Below are positions 7,711 to 15,519 of a stretch of DNA of 28,654 nt, in pieces. The stretch comes from Miltoncostaeales bacterium (lineage in GTDB: Bacteria > Actinomycetota > Thermoleophilia > Miltoncostaeales > Miltoncostaeaceae). The position numbers and the translations under genes were made by a program. How positions within the stretch are numbered: position 1 is the first letter of the stretch; every line of letters starts with the position of its first letter. The stretch covers positions 1 to 28,654 of the forward strand of contig JAUROO010000062.1 of the NCBI GenBank assembly GCA_030829765.1, read 5' to 3'. The notes under the pieces are model-generated. The model did not search any database, was not told where the DNA came from, and saw only the letters and a list, made by a program, of their open reading frames with translations.

Positions 7711-9936
7711 CTACCTGCCCCGCACGGTGAGCCGGATGCCGCGCCATGGGTTGACGGCATAGCCCGGCACCGTCTGCGGCGTCACCCCCACCGCGGACAG
7801 CCACATCTGGTACGCGGTGGCCGTCACCACGCCGCCGTGCCAACGGCGCCAGACGATCTTCGGGTTCTCATCCGGCGGCGGCGGCGCGATGGTGTCGGTG
7901 ATCTCCACGACATTCCCGCCCTGGTCCAGCGTGCCCCATGGCGAACGCGTGCGCGCCTGGCCCACCGAGCTCATGTTCCCCACGTAGATCCCCGACAGCG
8001 CCGGGAAGGGCGTGTACGCGCACTGCGCCGCGGTGAACTGCGATGGGCACCAATCCGGGGCCACGCCCGGGGTGGCCTCGAAGCTCGCCAGCGGCTGGGT
8101 GGCGGCGTTGGTCACGTCGCCGTTGGCATCCAGCTGTGTGGCGGCCGGCTGGCCGCCCTCAGCGCACCCTGAGGTGTCCACCGGGCAGTTGACGTAGGTG
8201 CCGGGGTTGGTGGGATAGTCCCACCACGAGTACTTGCCGCCGCCGTTCGGGTCGAAGTAGGCGGCCTTGATCCACTCGTCCTGGCTCGACACCGCGAATC
8301 CCGAGGTGGAATTGCGCGTCGCAGCCCGCTGGTTCATGGTGTACATGCCCGTCTCGGTCTCGGGCGACAGGCGCACGGTGTAGGTGGTGCGCACAAGGCG
8401 TGAGCCCGTGGGGGTCGTGATCACCCGGGCGCGCTTCCGCAGCATCTTTCCGTTGTCAAGCGAGTTGGCGAGGCGCGCCGCACGGGTGAAGTCCGCGACG
8501 TTGTACGGCTTGTCCGCCCACTCCGGCGACGCCACGTAGTAGCGCTGGCCACGCGGAGCCCGCATGTTCCGGTTGATGTTGCCGTACTTGGGCCATACGC
8601 GGGAGCTCTGGGCGGCGTCCCACAAGCGGTGGCGGTTGCGCCCGAGGGGGTCGACCGTGTTGAGGAAGGTCACCCACTGCGACACCGTCAGCTCGGTCTC
8701 GGCGATGCGGTAGGCGTAGGAGACGCTGCCCACCTGCATGCAGCTGGTGGCCGACACCTTCTGCACCGAGGGGTCGGCGTTCTGGTCGATGGTGGCGCGC
8801 ACGCCCGGGAACGCCGCCCGGCACGACGCCTCGTCCTGATAGACGTCGTTCCAGAACGGGATGATCCATGCGGCGCGGTTCCGCGGGGACGCGACCGTGA
8901 CGGTGTTGAGCGAGATGACATCGGGCGAGCCCTTCGCCCCCGGGAACACCTCGGTCACGGTCCCCGACAGGAAGTTGGCGGTGTAGAGGAAGCCAGCGGC
9001 ATCGGAGGCGATACCGATTGGGCGGCGACCGGTCCGCGCGATCACCTTCGACATCCCGCCCGGGGTGATGCGCGACACGCTGCTCGAGCCGTCATTGGTG
9101 GTGTAGACGTTGCCCGAGGGGTCGAGGGCGATGCCGATGGGCCGGCGGGAGGTGCGCCCGAGGATCGTCGAGGCACCGGCCGGGGTGATCTTCGAGACGT
9201 TCCGGGAGTTCCAGTTGGCCGTGTAGACGTTGCCGGACCCGTCGATGGCGATGGCCTGGGGCCACCCGCCCGTGGTGCCGAACACCGACGAGGTGCCCGC
9301 GGGCGTGATCTTCGTGACCGTGTTCGCGCCCTCGTTGGCCGTGTACACGTTGCCCGCGGGATCAAGCGTGATGCCGAGCGGACGCGAGCCCGTGGTGCCG
9401 AGCACCGACGAGGCCCCCGACGGCGTGATACGCGTGACGGTGCTGTCGAGGTAGTTGGTGGTGTAGATGTTGCCCGCGGCGTCCAGCGCGATGTCGATGG
9501 GCTGGCGTCCCGTGGTGCCGAGCACCGTCGACACGCCATCGGCCGTGATCTTCGTGACCGTGTTGGCGCCGAGGTTGCTGGTGTAGACCGTCCCCGCGCT
9601 GTCCACGGCGATGCCCCGGGGGGTCTGGCCGGTGGTGCCGAGCACCGACGTCCGTCCACCAGGGGTGATCTTCGTGACGGTGTTGGCGCGCGAGTTGGCC
9701 GTGTAGATGTTGCCGAGCGCGTCTACGGCGATGCCATCCGGGCCGGCCCCCGTCTTCGCCAGCACCGCGGATGCCCGGGGCGTGGGCCCAACGGGGGCTG
9801 GGGAACTGAACTGGGTGATCCCCACCACCTGCGCCGAGGCCGTACCTGCGAGGCCGAGCGAGGCGGCGGCGGCCGCAGAGGAGACGATGGCCGCGACCAC
9901 TGCGCGGCGGCAGTTCGGACGGATCGGGGAATTCAT
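7711..9936 (-). CDS. Secreted NHL-type beta-propeller fused to a SUMF1-like domain
   Basis: A 741-residue protein with a Sec signal peptide (basic start, long Ala-rich core, cleavage likely after TASA near residue 35). Residues about 56-335 are seven consecutive 40-residue repeats of the form 'G(T)TG..P.GIA.D..GN.YT.N....TVTKITP.G', enough to close a seven-bladed NHL/Vgb-like propeller. From about 410 the chain resembles the sulfatase-modifying-factor (formylglycine-generating enzyme) fold: AYRIAETELTVSQWVTFLN, SSQDEWIKAAYFDPNGGGKY, LDQGGNVVEITD and NPWRGIRLT at the end. The paired catalytic cysteines of true formylglycine-generating enzymes are not in the C-terminal motif, so a binding or structural role is likelier. 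A GTG at 9939 is an alternative start directly before this ATG. The gene stands alone and converges with the unknown gene at 7138. Confidence 0.85.
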   Translation of the reverse strand: MNSPIRPNCRRAVVAAIVSSAAAAASLGLAGTASAQVVGITQFSSPAPVGPTPRASAVLAKTGAGPDGIAVDALGNIYTANSRANTVTKITPGGRTSVLGTTGQTPRGIAVDSAGTVYTSNLGANTVTKITADGVSTVLGTTGRQPIDIALDAAGNIYTTNYLDSTVTRITPSGASSVLGTTGSRPLGITLDPAGNVYTANEGANTVTKITPAGTSSVFGTTGGWPQAIAIDGSGNVYTANWNSRNVSKITPAGASTILGRTSRRPIGIALDPSGNVYTTNDGSSSVSRITPGGMSKVIARTGRRPIGIASDAAGFLYTANFLSGTVTEVFPGAKGSPDVISLNTVTVASPRNRAAWIIPFWNDVYQDEASCRAAFPGVRATIDQNADPSVQKVSATSCMQVGSVSYAYRIAETELTVSQWVTFLNTVDPLGRNRHRLWDAAQSSRVWPKYGNINRNMRAPRGQRYYVASPEWADKPYNVADFTRAARLANSLDNGKMLRKRARVITTPTGSRLVRTTYTVRLSPETETGMYTMNQRAATRNSTSGFAVSSQDEWIKAAYFDPNGGGKYSWWDYPTNPGTYVNCPVDTSGCAEGGQPAATQLDANGDVTNAATQPLASFEATPGVAPDWCPSQFTAAQCAYTPFPALSGIYVGNMSSVGQARTRSPWGTLDQGGNVVEITDTIAPPPPDENPKIVWRRWHGGVVTATAYQMWLSAVGVTPQTVPGYAVNPWRGIRLTVRGR
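8932..9771 (-). repeat. Seven tandem 120-base repeats coding the propeller blades
   Basis: The propeller region is seven in-frame units of exactly 120 bases. Adjacent units share long near-identical stretches, for example those coding NTVTKITP and NVYTAN. The regular length and DNA-level similarity suggest expansion by unit duplication or gene conversion. These are coding repeats. Confidence 0.8.
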
Positions 9937-10004
9937 CACGCGTACCTGAGTCTGTTGCGTTGCGGAAAAGGCTCCGGGAACGCTAGGCCACGCCCCGGCT
10001 CACC

Positions 10005-10029
10005 CGAGTAGGGCAAACCCCCCTACTCG
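10005..10029 (-). terminator. Perfect 9-base-pair hairpin at the end of the acyl-CoA operon
   Basis: CGAGTAGGG (10005-10013) and CCCTACTCG (10021-10029) pair perfectly around a 7-base loop. The element overlaps the TAG stop of the DUF35 gene and lies about 70 bases upstream of the next minus-strand gene. It could terminate the long operon, or be an operator for the secreted propeller gene downstream. Confidence 0.5.
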
Positions 10030-10424
10030 TCGTCGACGACGAACTTGTACGAGTAGTAGATGTCGCCCTCGTGCCCGAGCTTCATGCGCCGCAGGGTGGC
10101 GTCCACGCGGGTCCCCACCTCGACGGCATCGGGGTCGACGCCCATGACCGGCGCGGGCATGTTGACGCCCTCGTCCATCTGGATGTGCCCCACCACGTAC
10201 GGCTCCTGCCCCAGGAACTCGCGGGGCGGGTAGTACACCACCGTGTAGTTGGTCAGCTCGCCGGTGCCCTTCAGCTCGAACTCGGTCAGGGAGTCGTTAC
10301 CGCAGTGGTAGCAGTGGTTGCGCTCCCACCACGGGCTGAGCTCGCCGCACTTGTCGCACTTCATGGCGTACAGGTGCAGCTTGGGCGGGCCAAGCCGGGA
10401 GAACTCGATCGCGGAGACGGTCAC
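10023..10424 (-). CDS. DUF35 OB-fold protein with intact zinc ribbon (thiolase partner 2)
   Basis: A 133-residue protein. The N-terminal rubredoxin-like zinc ribbon has two CxxC pairs, CDKC at 23-26 and CYHC at 38-41. It is followed by an OB-fold domain with the usual TGELTNYTVVYYPP strand and a 'VGTRVDATLRRM' strand. DUF35 proteins bind acyl-CoA and associate with thiolases, acting as scaffolds in archaeal thiolase/HMG-CoA synthase complexes or as part of Ltp-type aldolases. The GTG start at 10424 is supported by a GGAGGA 7 bases upstream inside the last codons of the thiolase gene, and only 3 bases separate that stop from this start. It very likely pairs with the thiolase encoded just before it. 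It is the last gene of the operon. Confidence 0.88.
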   Translation of the reverse strand: MTVSAIEFSRLGPPKLHLYAMKCDKCGELSPWWERNHCYHCGNDSLTEFELKGTGELTNYTVVYYPPREFLGQEPYVVGHIQMDEGVNMPAPVMGVDPDAVEVGTRVDATLRRMKLGHEGDIYYSYKFVVDDE

Positions 10425-10427
10425 CGG

Positions 10428-11597
10428 CTAGTCCTCCATGCGCTGGTAGATGTGGATGGCGCCCACCGAACCGGGGCCGCCACGGCACGCGGAGATGCCG
10501 ATCTCGGCATCGTCGCGCAGCATGCCCTCGGGGGCGGTGCCGCGCAGCTGCTCCACCACGTCGACGGCCTGCGTGGATCCCGTGGCGCCGAGTGGGTGCC
10601 CCTTGCACAGCAGGCCACCGGAGGGGTTGATGGCCACCTTGCCGTCCAGCCACGTGGAGCCGTCAGCGGCACCCTTCCAGCCCTCACCGCGCTTGGCGAA
10701 GCCAAGGCCCTCGATGCCCAGCGGCTCCTGGATGGCGAACGAGTTGTAGATCTCGGCCACGTCGACGTCGTCGGCCGTGATGCCCGCCATCTCGTATGCG
10801 CGCTCCACCGGCCGGGCGAACAGGTTGTAGGCGTCGTCCAGCGTGTCGCTGGCCTGGTACCAGGTGCCCGAGCCCATTGAGGTGGCCGTGATGTACACCT
10901 GCGGGCGGTTGGGCTGCGACTCCAGAAGCTCCGGGCGGCACAGCACCAGGGCCGACGCGGCGTCGGTCATGGGGCAGACCTCGTAGAGCTTCAGGGGGTC
11001 GGCCACCTTGGCGCTCTTCATCACCTCGTCCACGGTGCACTCGAAGCGCAGGTGGGCCGAGGGGTTGCGGGCACCGTAGAAGTGATTCTTGACCGACGTG
11101 TGGGCGAGGTCCTCTTCGGTCACGCCGTAGGTCTGCATGTACTTGCGGGCCGTGAGGGCCGTGCCCGACGGGAAGGTCAGCCCGGAGAAGTACTCCTCCT
11201 TGCTGTCGGCGGCCTGGGCGATGATGGACGTGCCCTCGACGGTGGCGAGGTCGTTCATCTTCTCCACGCCCAGCACCATGACCGTGTCGTACAGCCCCGA
11301 CGCGATGGCCACGCAACCCAGGTGCAGTGCCCATGCGCCCGTGCCGCAGGCGGCCTCCACGCGCACGGCGCCGGCAGGCACCACGCCCAGGTGGTGGGCC
11401 ACCATCAGACCGGTGGAGTTCTCATAGTTGAACCCGACGGATCCGACATTGCCCACGTAGAGCATCTGGATGTCGTCAGGGGCCACCCCGGCGTCGTTCA
11501 TGGCCTTGCGGCCGGCCTCGACGGCGAGGTCCTTCAGCGACTTGTCGTGCTGGATCTTATGCGGGGTCTTGCCGATCCCGAGAACGCCGACCTTCAT
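10428..11597 (-). CDS. Thiolase-family acyl-CoA acetyltransferase with complete active site
   Basis: A 389-residue thiolase of the SCP-2/archaeal type. The nucleophilic cysteine C84 is in VEAACGTGAWAL. GHPLGATG with H334 is near the end, and the second catalytic cysteine C371 is in GISACRGGPGSVG. Thiolases either condense two acetyl-CoA or cleave 3-ketoacyl-CoA. Direction and chain length cannot be read from the sequence. The ATG at 11597 has a GGGAGA element about 5 bases upstream. It follows the HMGCS-like gene by 26 bases and is 3 bases from the DUF35 gene, an arrangement like archaeal thiolase/HMGCS/DUF35 clusters in which acetoacetyl-CoA passes directly between subunits. It is cytoplasmic. 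Confidence 0.9.
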   Translation of the reverse strand: MKVGVLGIGKTPHKIQHDKSLKDLAVEAGRKAMNDAGVAPDDIQMLYVGNVGSVGFNYENSTGLMVAHHLGVVPAGAVRVEAACGTGAWALHLGCVAIASGLYDTVMVLGVEKMNDLATVEGTSIIAQAADSKEEYFSGLTFPSGTALTARKYMQTYGVTEEDLAHTSVKNHFYGARNPSAHLRFECTVDEVMKSAKVADPLKLYEVCPMTDAASALVLCRPELLESQPNRPQVYITATSMGSGTWYQASDTLDDAYNLFARPVERAYEMAGITADDVDVAEIYNSFAIQEPLGIEGLGFAKRGEGWKGAADGSTWLDGKVAINPSGGLLCKGHPLGATGSTQAVDVVEQLRGTAPEGMLRDDAEIGISACRGGPGSVGAIHIYQRMED

Positions 11598-11623
11598 GAC
11601 TGTCTCCCGTCTTCCTGCCGTGC

Positions 11624-12616
11624 CTAGTGGGGCTGCTGCTGGCGACCCTCAGTCCAGCGATAGTACGTGCCAACGCCGATCGGCTCGCCCGCGTCGATCA
11701 TCTCGCGCGTGCCGGCCGACTTGGGCTTCTTCGTGACCGTGATCTCCTGCGCCACGGCCTCGCCGCCGCCATAGGCGAGGGCGAGCAGCGTGGAGCCCTT
11801 GCGCGAGGCGTCGAGCCCCAGGCACAGGGCGAGCCCGGACGACGCCGCGCCCACGTTGCCGATATCACCGACGAACTGCGTGTTCTCGAGCTGCTTGGGC
11901 TGAGCGCCCAACTTGGCCAGCCCGCGCAGCACCTGCGGGTGCGGCTGGCTGGGGCAGATGCTGGTGTACTTGCCGGTGGGCCGCTCGGTGGCCTTCTCCA
12001 GCCCCGCAGTGGCGGCCGAAGTCGCCTTCGCGTAGGCGTCGAACAGCACCTCCAGGCGGAACCTGGGCTCCTGCTCGCGACCCAGCATCCAGACGTCGAA
12101 CACCTCCTCCGCGGCCCGCGCCTGCGAGCCGAGCTCGGCGATGCCCTCGGCCTTCTTCCGGGGATCGATCACGAATGCCGCGGCAGCACCGGCCGACAGC
12201 ACGTCGGCCACGCGATCGCGGTACGACACCAGGTGGTCGGTGGCCACCACGAGGGTGGGACCGACATCCAGGGTCCGCGCAATGCGGAAGGCATCGAGCA
12301 GGCCCGTGGCATTGGCGCCGAGGTCGATGTGCACGGCGCCGTCGTCGAGCCGGAGCGCGTTGGCCAGCGTCTGCGACACCTTCCTCAGCCCGAAGGGCGG
12401 GGCCTGGGTGGCCACGATGACCGCCCCCAGGCCCCTCTCGCCCTTCAGCGCGCGGCGCGCCGCCTCGTAGGCCATCGTGAGGGTGTCCTCATCGAGGCCC
12501 GGAGTGGCGAGCGCACGCGACCGGGGACGTCCCGGCCGCCCGTAGAACTTCTGGATCTCACCGAGCGGAGCCCGGTACTGGGGTACATAGGCCCCGTAGC
12601 TGGTGAGTACGGCCAT
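11624..12616 (-). CDS. HMG-CoA-synthase-like thiolase-fold protein lacking the catalytic cysteine
   Basis: A 330-residue protein with the thiolase fold and the layout of bacterial or archaeal 3-hydroxy-3-methylglutaryl-CoA synthases. It has an N-terminal SYGAYVPQYR, then DEDTLTMAYEAARRAL, then SQPHPQVLRGLAKLG (H226), then GDIGNVGAASSGLAL (N254). The place where the nucleophilic cysteine should sit reads IDLGANATGLLDAF (97-110) and has no Cys. The only cysteines are 221 and 265, both far from that site. It is therefore unlikely to run the normal acyl-enzyme reaction and may be a structural or binding partner of the adjacent thiolase and DUF35, or use other chemistry. Gaps of 3 bases to the ligase gene and 26 to the thiolase gene place it inside the operon. 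Confidence 0.82.
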   Translation of the reverse strand: MAVLTSYGAYVPQYRAPLGEIQKFYGRPGRPRSRALATPGLDEDTLTMAYEAARRALKGERGLGAVIVATQAPPFGLRKVSQTLANALRLDDGAVHIDLGANATGLLDAFRIARTLDVGPTLVVATDHLVSYRDRVADVLSAGAAAAFVIDPRKKAEGIAELGSQARAAEEVFDVWMLGREQEPRFRLEVLFDAYAKATSAATAGLEKATERPTGKYTSICPSQPHPQVLRGLAKLGAQPKQLENTQFVGDIGNVGAASSGLALCLGLDASRKGSTLLALAYGGGEAVAQEITVTKKPKSAGTREMIDAGEPIGVGTYYRWTEGRQQQPH

Positions 12617-12619
12617 GGC

Positions 12620-14275
12620 CTAGCGCTTCACCTTCACGCCGGCTTCTTCGCGGTCCCAGGTGTCCGCCGTGATGCCCTCGTCGCGCAGCTTGTTCTTCTG
12701 CACGCGCTCGGTGGGCGTCTTCGGGAGCGCATCCATGAACCGGATGTAGCGCGGAACCATGAAGTACGGCATGCGCTCGGCCATGAACTCGGTGAGCTCG
12801 ACCATGTCCGGCTTCTCGCCGTCGGCGATGCAGACGATCATGATCTCGTCCTCCGAGGACGCACCCTCACCGGCCTTCACGCCGATGGCGGCGGCCTCCT
12901 TGACGTTCGGGTGCTCGGAGACCTGACGCTCCACCTCCATGGACGACACGTTCTCACCGCGGCGGCGGATGTAGTCCTTCACGCGGTCCATGAAGTAGAT
13001 GTAGCCGTTCTCGTCCATGCGGCCGAGGTCACCGGTGTGGAGCTTCAGGTTCTTGAAGTCCTCGGCGGTCTTCTCGGGCATGCCGTAGTAGGCGCGCATC
13101 ACGATGTTCGGGATCTTCATGTCCACGACGATCTCGCCCGGGGTGTCGGCCGGCAGCGGGCGGTCCGTGCCCGGCTCGACCACGAACACCTCGTAACCCG
13201 GGTTGGCGACGCCGATGGAGCCCGGCACCGGGTCCCTCGTCGGGTCCATGTAGGTGGCCATGCCGGTCTCGGTGAGCCCATAGCCCTCGATGAACTTGAC
13301 GCCGAAGCGCTCCTGGAACTCGTAGTAGATGTCCTTCGGCGTCGGCGCGGCGAACACGGTGTGCACCTTGTGCGCCTTGTCCAGGTCCGACTGCGGGATG
13401 TTCCAGATGAAGTACGAGACCGCGCCGATCGAGTTGAAGATCGTGGCCTCGGCGTCGATCACCTGCTGCCAGAACTGGCTCGACGAGAAGCGCTCCACGT
13501 AGGCGATGCGGGCGCCGGCGACCAGGGCCGGGTAGCCCGACAGCACCTGGGCGTTGCTGTGGAACAGCGGCAGGCACGAGAAGAAGGTGTCGTCCGCCAG
13601 CTCCTCGATGGAGCGGCCGGAGGTCTTCGACACGACCTCCATCAGGCCGCGGGCCGAGAAGTAGTCGGCCGCGTTCTGCTTGATCACGCCCTTCGAGCGA
13701 CCGGTGGTGCCCGAGGTGAACATGATGCGGGCGTCGTCCACCCACGAGTACTCGACGTCCGGCTCGCTGTCCGGCGCCTCCATGAGTGCGTCGAGCGGCT
13801 CCCACTTGAGCGACGGGTCGGGGCCCTCCTGCTTGCCCGTCTTCATCACGATGACGTGCTCCAGCAGGGGGAGCTCCTTCACGATGAAGTCCAGGCGGTC
13901 CAGGAAGATGTCCGAGATGAACAGCTTCTTGGCCTCGACCAGGTTGATGGTCCAGGACAGGAAGTCGCCCTTGTAGGCGGTGTTGATCGACGACATCACG
14001 CCGCCCGCCTTGAGGATGCCGTACCAGACCGGCAGGAACTCCTCGCAGTTCGGCAGCATCACGCTGACCGACTCGCCCTTCTCCACGCCACGGGCCAGCA
14101 GCGCGTTGGCGATGCGGTTGGCGCGGCTGTTCACCTCGCCGTAGCTCACCCAGTCGTTGCCCGCGAACTTCAGGTAGTCACGGTCGGGGTGGGCCTCCGC
14201 CCGATCCCGCAGGACCTTCGCGAGGATCCAGTTGCTGGGGTCCTCCTTGGCGTACCAGTCGCTCCACTCGGCCAT
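12620..14275 (-). CDS. AMP-forming acyl-CoA synthetase (CaiC/FadD type)
   Basis: A 551-residue member of the adenylate-forming superfamily with all main motifs: the phosphate loop MFTSGTTGRSKGV at 185-197, GYGLTETG at 331-338, the TGD aspartate at 414-416, the hinge RVKDYIRRRGENV at 431-443, and the C-terminal catalytic lysine K527 in TERVQKNKL. It activates a carboxylic acid to its acyl-AMP and then acyl-CoA. Overall sequence is closest to the crotonobetaine/carnitine-CoA ligase and medium-chain FadD group, but the substrate is unknown. A GAGGAG lies about 11 bases before the ATG at 14275. Lying between the two thiolase/DUF35 pairs, it probably supplies the acyl-CoA used by the operon. Confidence 0.9.
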   Translation of the reverse strand: MAEWSDWYAKEDPSNWILAKVLRDRAEAHPDRDYLKFAGNDWVSYGEVNSRANRIANALLARGVEKGESVSVMLPNCEEFLPVWYGILKAGGVMSSINTAYKGDFLSWTINLVEAKKLFISDIFLDRLDFIVKELPLLEHVIVMKTGKQEGPDPSLKWEPLDALMEAPDSEPDVEYSWVDDARIMFTSGTTGRSKGVIKQNAADYFSARGLMEVVSKTSGRSIEELADDTFFSCLPLFHSNAQVLSGYPALVAGARIAYVERFSSSQFWQQVIDAEATIFNSIGAVSYFIWNIPQSDLDKAHKVHTVFAAPTPKDIYYEFQERFGVKFIEGYGLTETGMATYMDPTRDPVPGSIGVANPGYEVFVVEPGTDRPLPADTPGEIVVDMKIPNIVMRAYYGMPEKTAEDFKNLKLHTGDLGRMDENGYIYFMDRVKDYIRRRGENVSSMEVERQVSEHPNVKEAAAIGVKAGEGASSEDEIMIVCIADGEKPDMVELTEFMAERMPYFMVPRYIRFMDALPKTPTERVQKNKLRDEGITADTWDREEAGVKVKR

Positions 14276-14317
14276 TGCCGTCTTATCTCCTCGTGCGCTC
14301 TACTCGGACTTCCGCGG

Positions 14318-14752
14318 TCAGGCCGCGGGGGTGAACTTGGGCATGGTGATCTCGTCGGTGACGTCGTCGAAGACGATGCGCACCTTCATGCCGATCGTGA
14401 CGTCCTCGGGGTCCAGCGACGGATAGCCATCCTCGTCCTTCACGAGGATGGTCATCATCCGCGGGCCCTCGTCCAGGTCGACCAGCGCCACGATGTGGGG
14501 CGGGTCGCCCTTGTACGCCTTGCTCGGCCCGATGAAGTGGGTCGAGTAGGTGTAGATGGTGCCGTTGCCGGAGGCGTCGGTCCAGCTGGTCTGGCTCAGC
14601 GTGCCCGGCGCGTACTTGCGCGGGTACCAGAAGGGCTTCCCGGCGTCATCGCAGGGAAGGATGAAGCGGTGCTCCTTGAGTGCCTCCCAGAACGTGGCGT
14701 CCTCGGGACGCAGGTCGGGGAGCGGCTTGTTGTATGCGGGCTTCTCGGACAT
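14318..14752 (-). CDS. DUF35 OB-fold protein with eroded zinc ribbon (thiolase partner 1)
   Basis: A 144-residue protein. An N-terminal helix (LRPEDATFWEALKEHRFILP) leads into the position of the zinc ribbon, but only one of four cysteines remains (C34, in LPCDDAGKPFWYPRKY). The second CxxC is replaced by an APGTLSQ stretch. The OB-fold follows, with GNGTIYTYSTHF, then PPHIVALVDLDEGPRMMTIL, then IGMKVRIVFDDV. It should still fold and bind the thiolase-like partner encoded 35 bases upstream, as ChsH2-type DUF35 proteins do with Ltp aldolases, but zinc binding by the ribbon is unlikely. A GAGGAG is about 11 bases before the ATG at 14752. Confidence 0.85.
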   Translation of the reverse strand: MSEKPAYNKPLPDLRPEDATFWEALKEHRFILPCDDAGKPFWYPRKYAPGTLSQTSWTDASGNGTIYTYSTHFIGPSKAYKGDPPHIVALVDLDEGPRMMTILVKDEDGYPSLDPEDVTIGMKVRIVFDDVTDEITMPKFTPAA

Positions 14753-14787
14753 CTCTCGGTGTCTCCTCGTTCTCGTCGTGACGTGGG

Positions 14788-15510
14788 CTACGCCGCCGAC
14801 GGCGGCTCGCTGGACAGGACCAGCGCGCTCGTGGCCGCGAGGATGCCGCCCGAGCCGTTCGTGATTGCGAGCTTGGCGTCCGGCACCTGGTGGTTGCCGC
14901 CGTTGAACTCGGTCTTCGCGGAGTCATCGGCCTCGCCGCGCAGCTGCAGCACGGCCTCCACGATGTGGTGCATGGCGCCGAGGTGCGCCTGGCGGATGAG
15001 GCCGCCGTGGGTGTTCATGGGGAGCTTGCCGCCAAGCTTGGCGTTGCCCTCCATCACCCAGTCACCCGCCTCGCCGACGCCGCAGATGCCGAAGCCCTCA
15101 AGCGCGATGAGCGGGGTGAACGAGAACGAGTCATAGATCTCGGCCACGTCGAGGTCCTGCGGCGTGATGCCGGCGACCTCCATGGCACGGCGGCCGGCAC
15201 GGCCAAGGCCGTCGCGGACCGAGGCGACCGACTCGGCCTCGGAGATGTACTGGTGCGAGAAGCCCTCACCGATACCGGTGATGTAGACGGGCTTCTTCTT
15301 CATGTTCTTGGCGCGGGCCTCGGTGGTGACGATGAAGGCCGCGGCGCCGTCGCTCACCAGCGAGCAGTCCATGGCGTGGAACGGGGTGGCGATCCACCGG
15401 TCGTTCAGCACGTCCTCCACGGTCACCGCATCGCGGAGCATGGCGTTCCACTTGAGGGCCGCATGCTCGGACTGCGTGGCGACGACCGCCGCCAGGGCGT
15501 CCTGCGGCAC
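14788..15510 (-). CDS. C-terminal fragment of the interrupted thiolase-like gene
   Basis: A GTG nine bases after the TAG could restart translation of the remaining 240 residues (LVSDGAAAFIVTTEARA, AEIYDSFSFTP, NTHGGLIRQAHLG). There is no Shine-Dalgarno-like sequence before it, so efficient re-initiation is doubtful. It is annotated as part of the broken gene. Confidence 0.45.
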   Translation of the reverse strand: MPQDALAAVVATQSEHAALKWNAMLRDAVTVEDVLNDRWIATPFHAMDCSLVSDGAAAFIVTTEARAKNMKKKPVYITGIGEGFSHQYISEAESVASVRDGLGRAGRRAMEVAGITPQDLDVAEIYDSFSFTPLIALEGFGICGVGEAGDWVMEGNAKLGGKLPMNTHGGLIRQAHLGAMHHIVEAVLQLRGEADDSAKTEFNGGNHQVPDAKLAITNGSGGILAATSALVLSSEPPSAA

Positions 15511-15519
15511 GTTGTGCTA

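Noticed and set aside
8932..9771. Regular repeats that might suggest a CRISPR or satellite array
   Set aside because: The 120-base units keep an open frame and code for propeller blades; there are no short repeats with unique spacers.
11627..15136. Very long plus-strand open frame opposite the acyl-CoA operon
   Set aside because: It is antisense to six well-supported genes, has His/Arg/Leu-rich low-quality composition and matches no family. Long antisense frames are expected at this GC content.
15517..15519. Genome-wide TAG recoding (for example pyrrolysine)
   Set aside because: Many genes in this window end normally at TAG, including the CbbQ-type ATPase, thiolase, ligase, MFS and sirtuin-like genes, so TAG is a working stop here.
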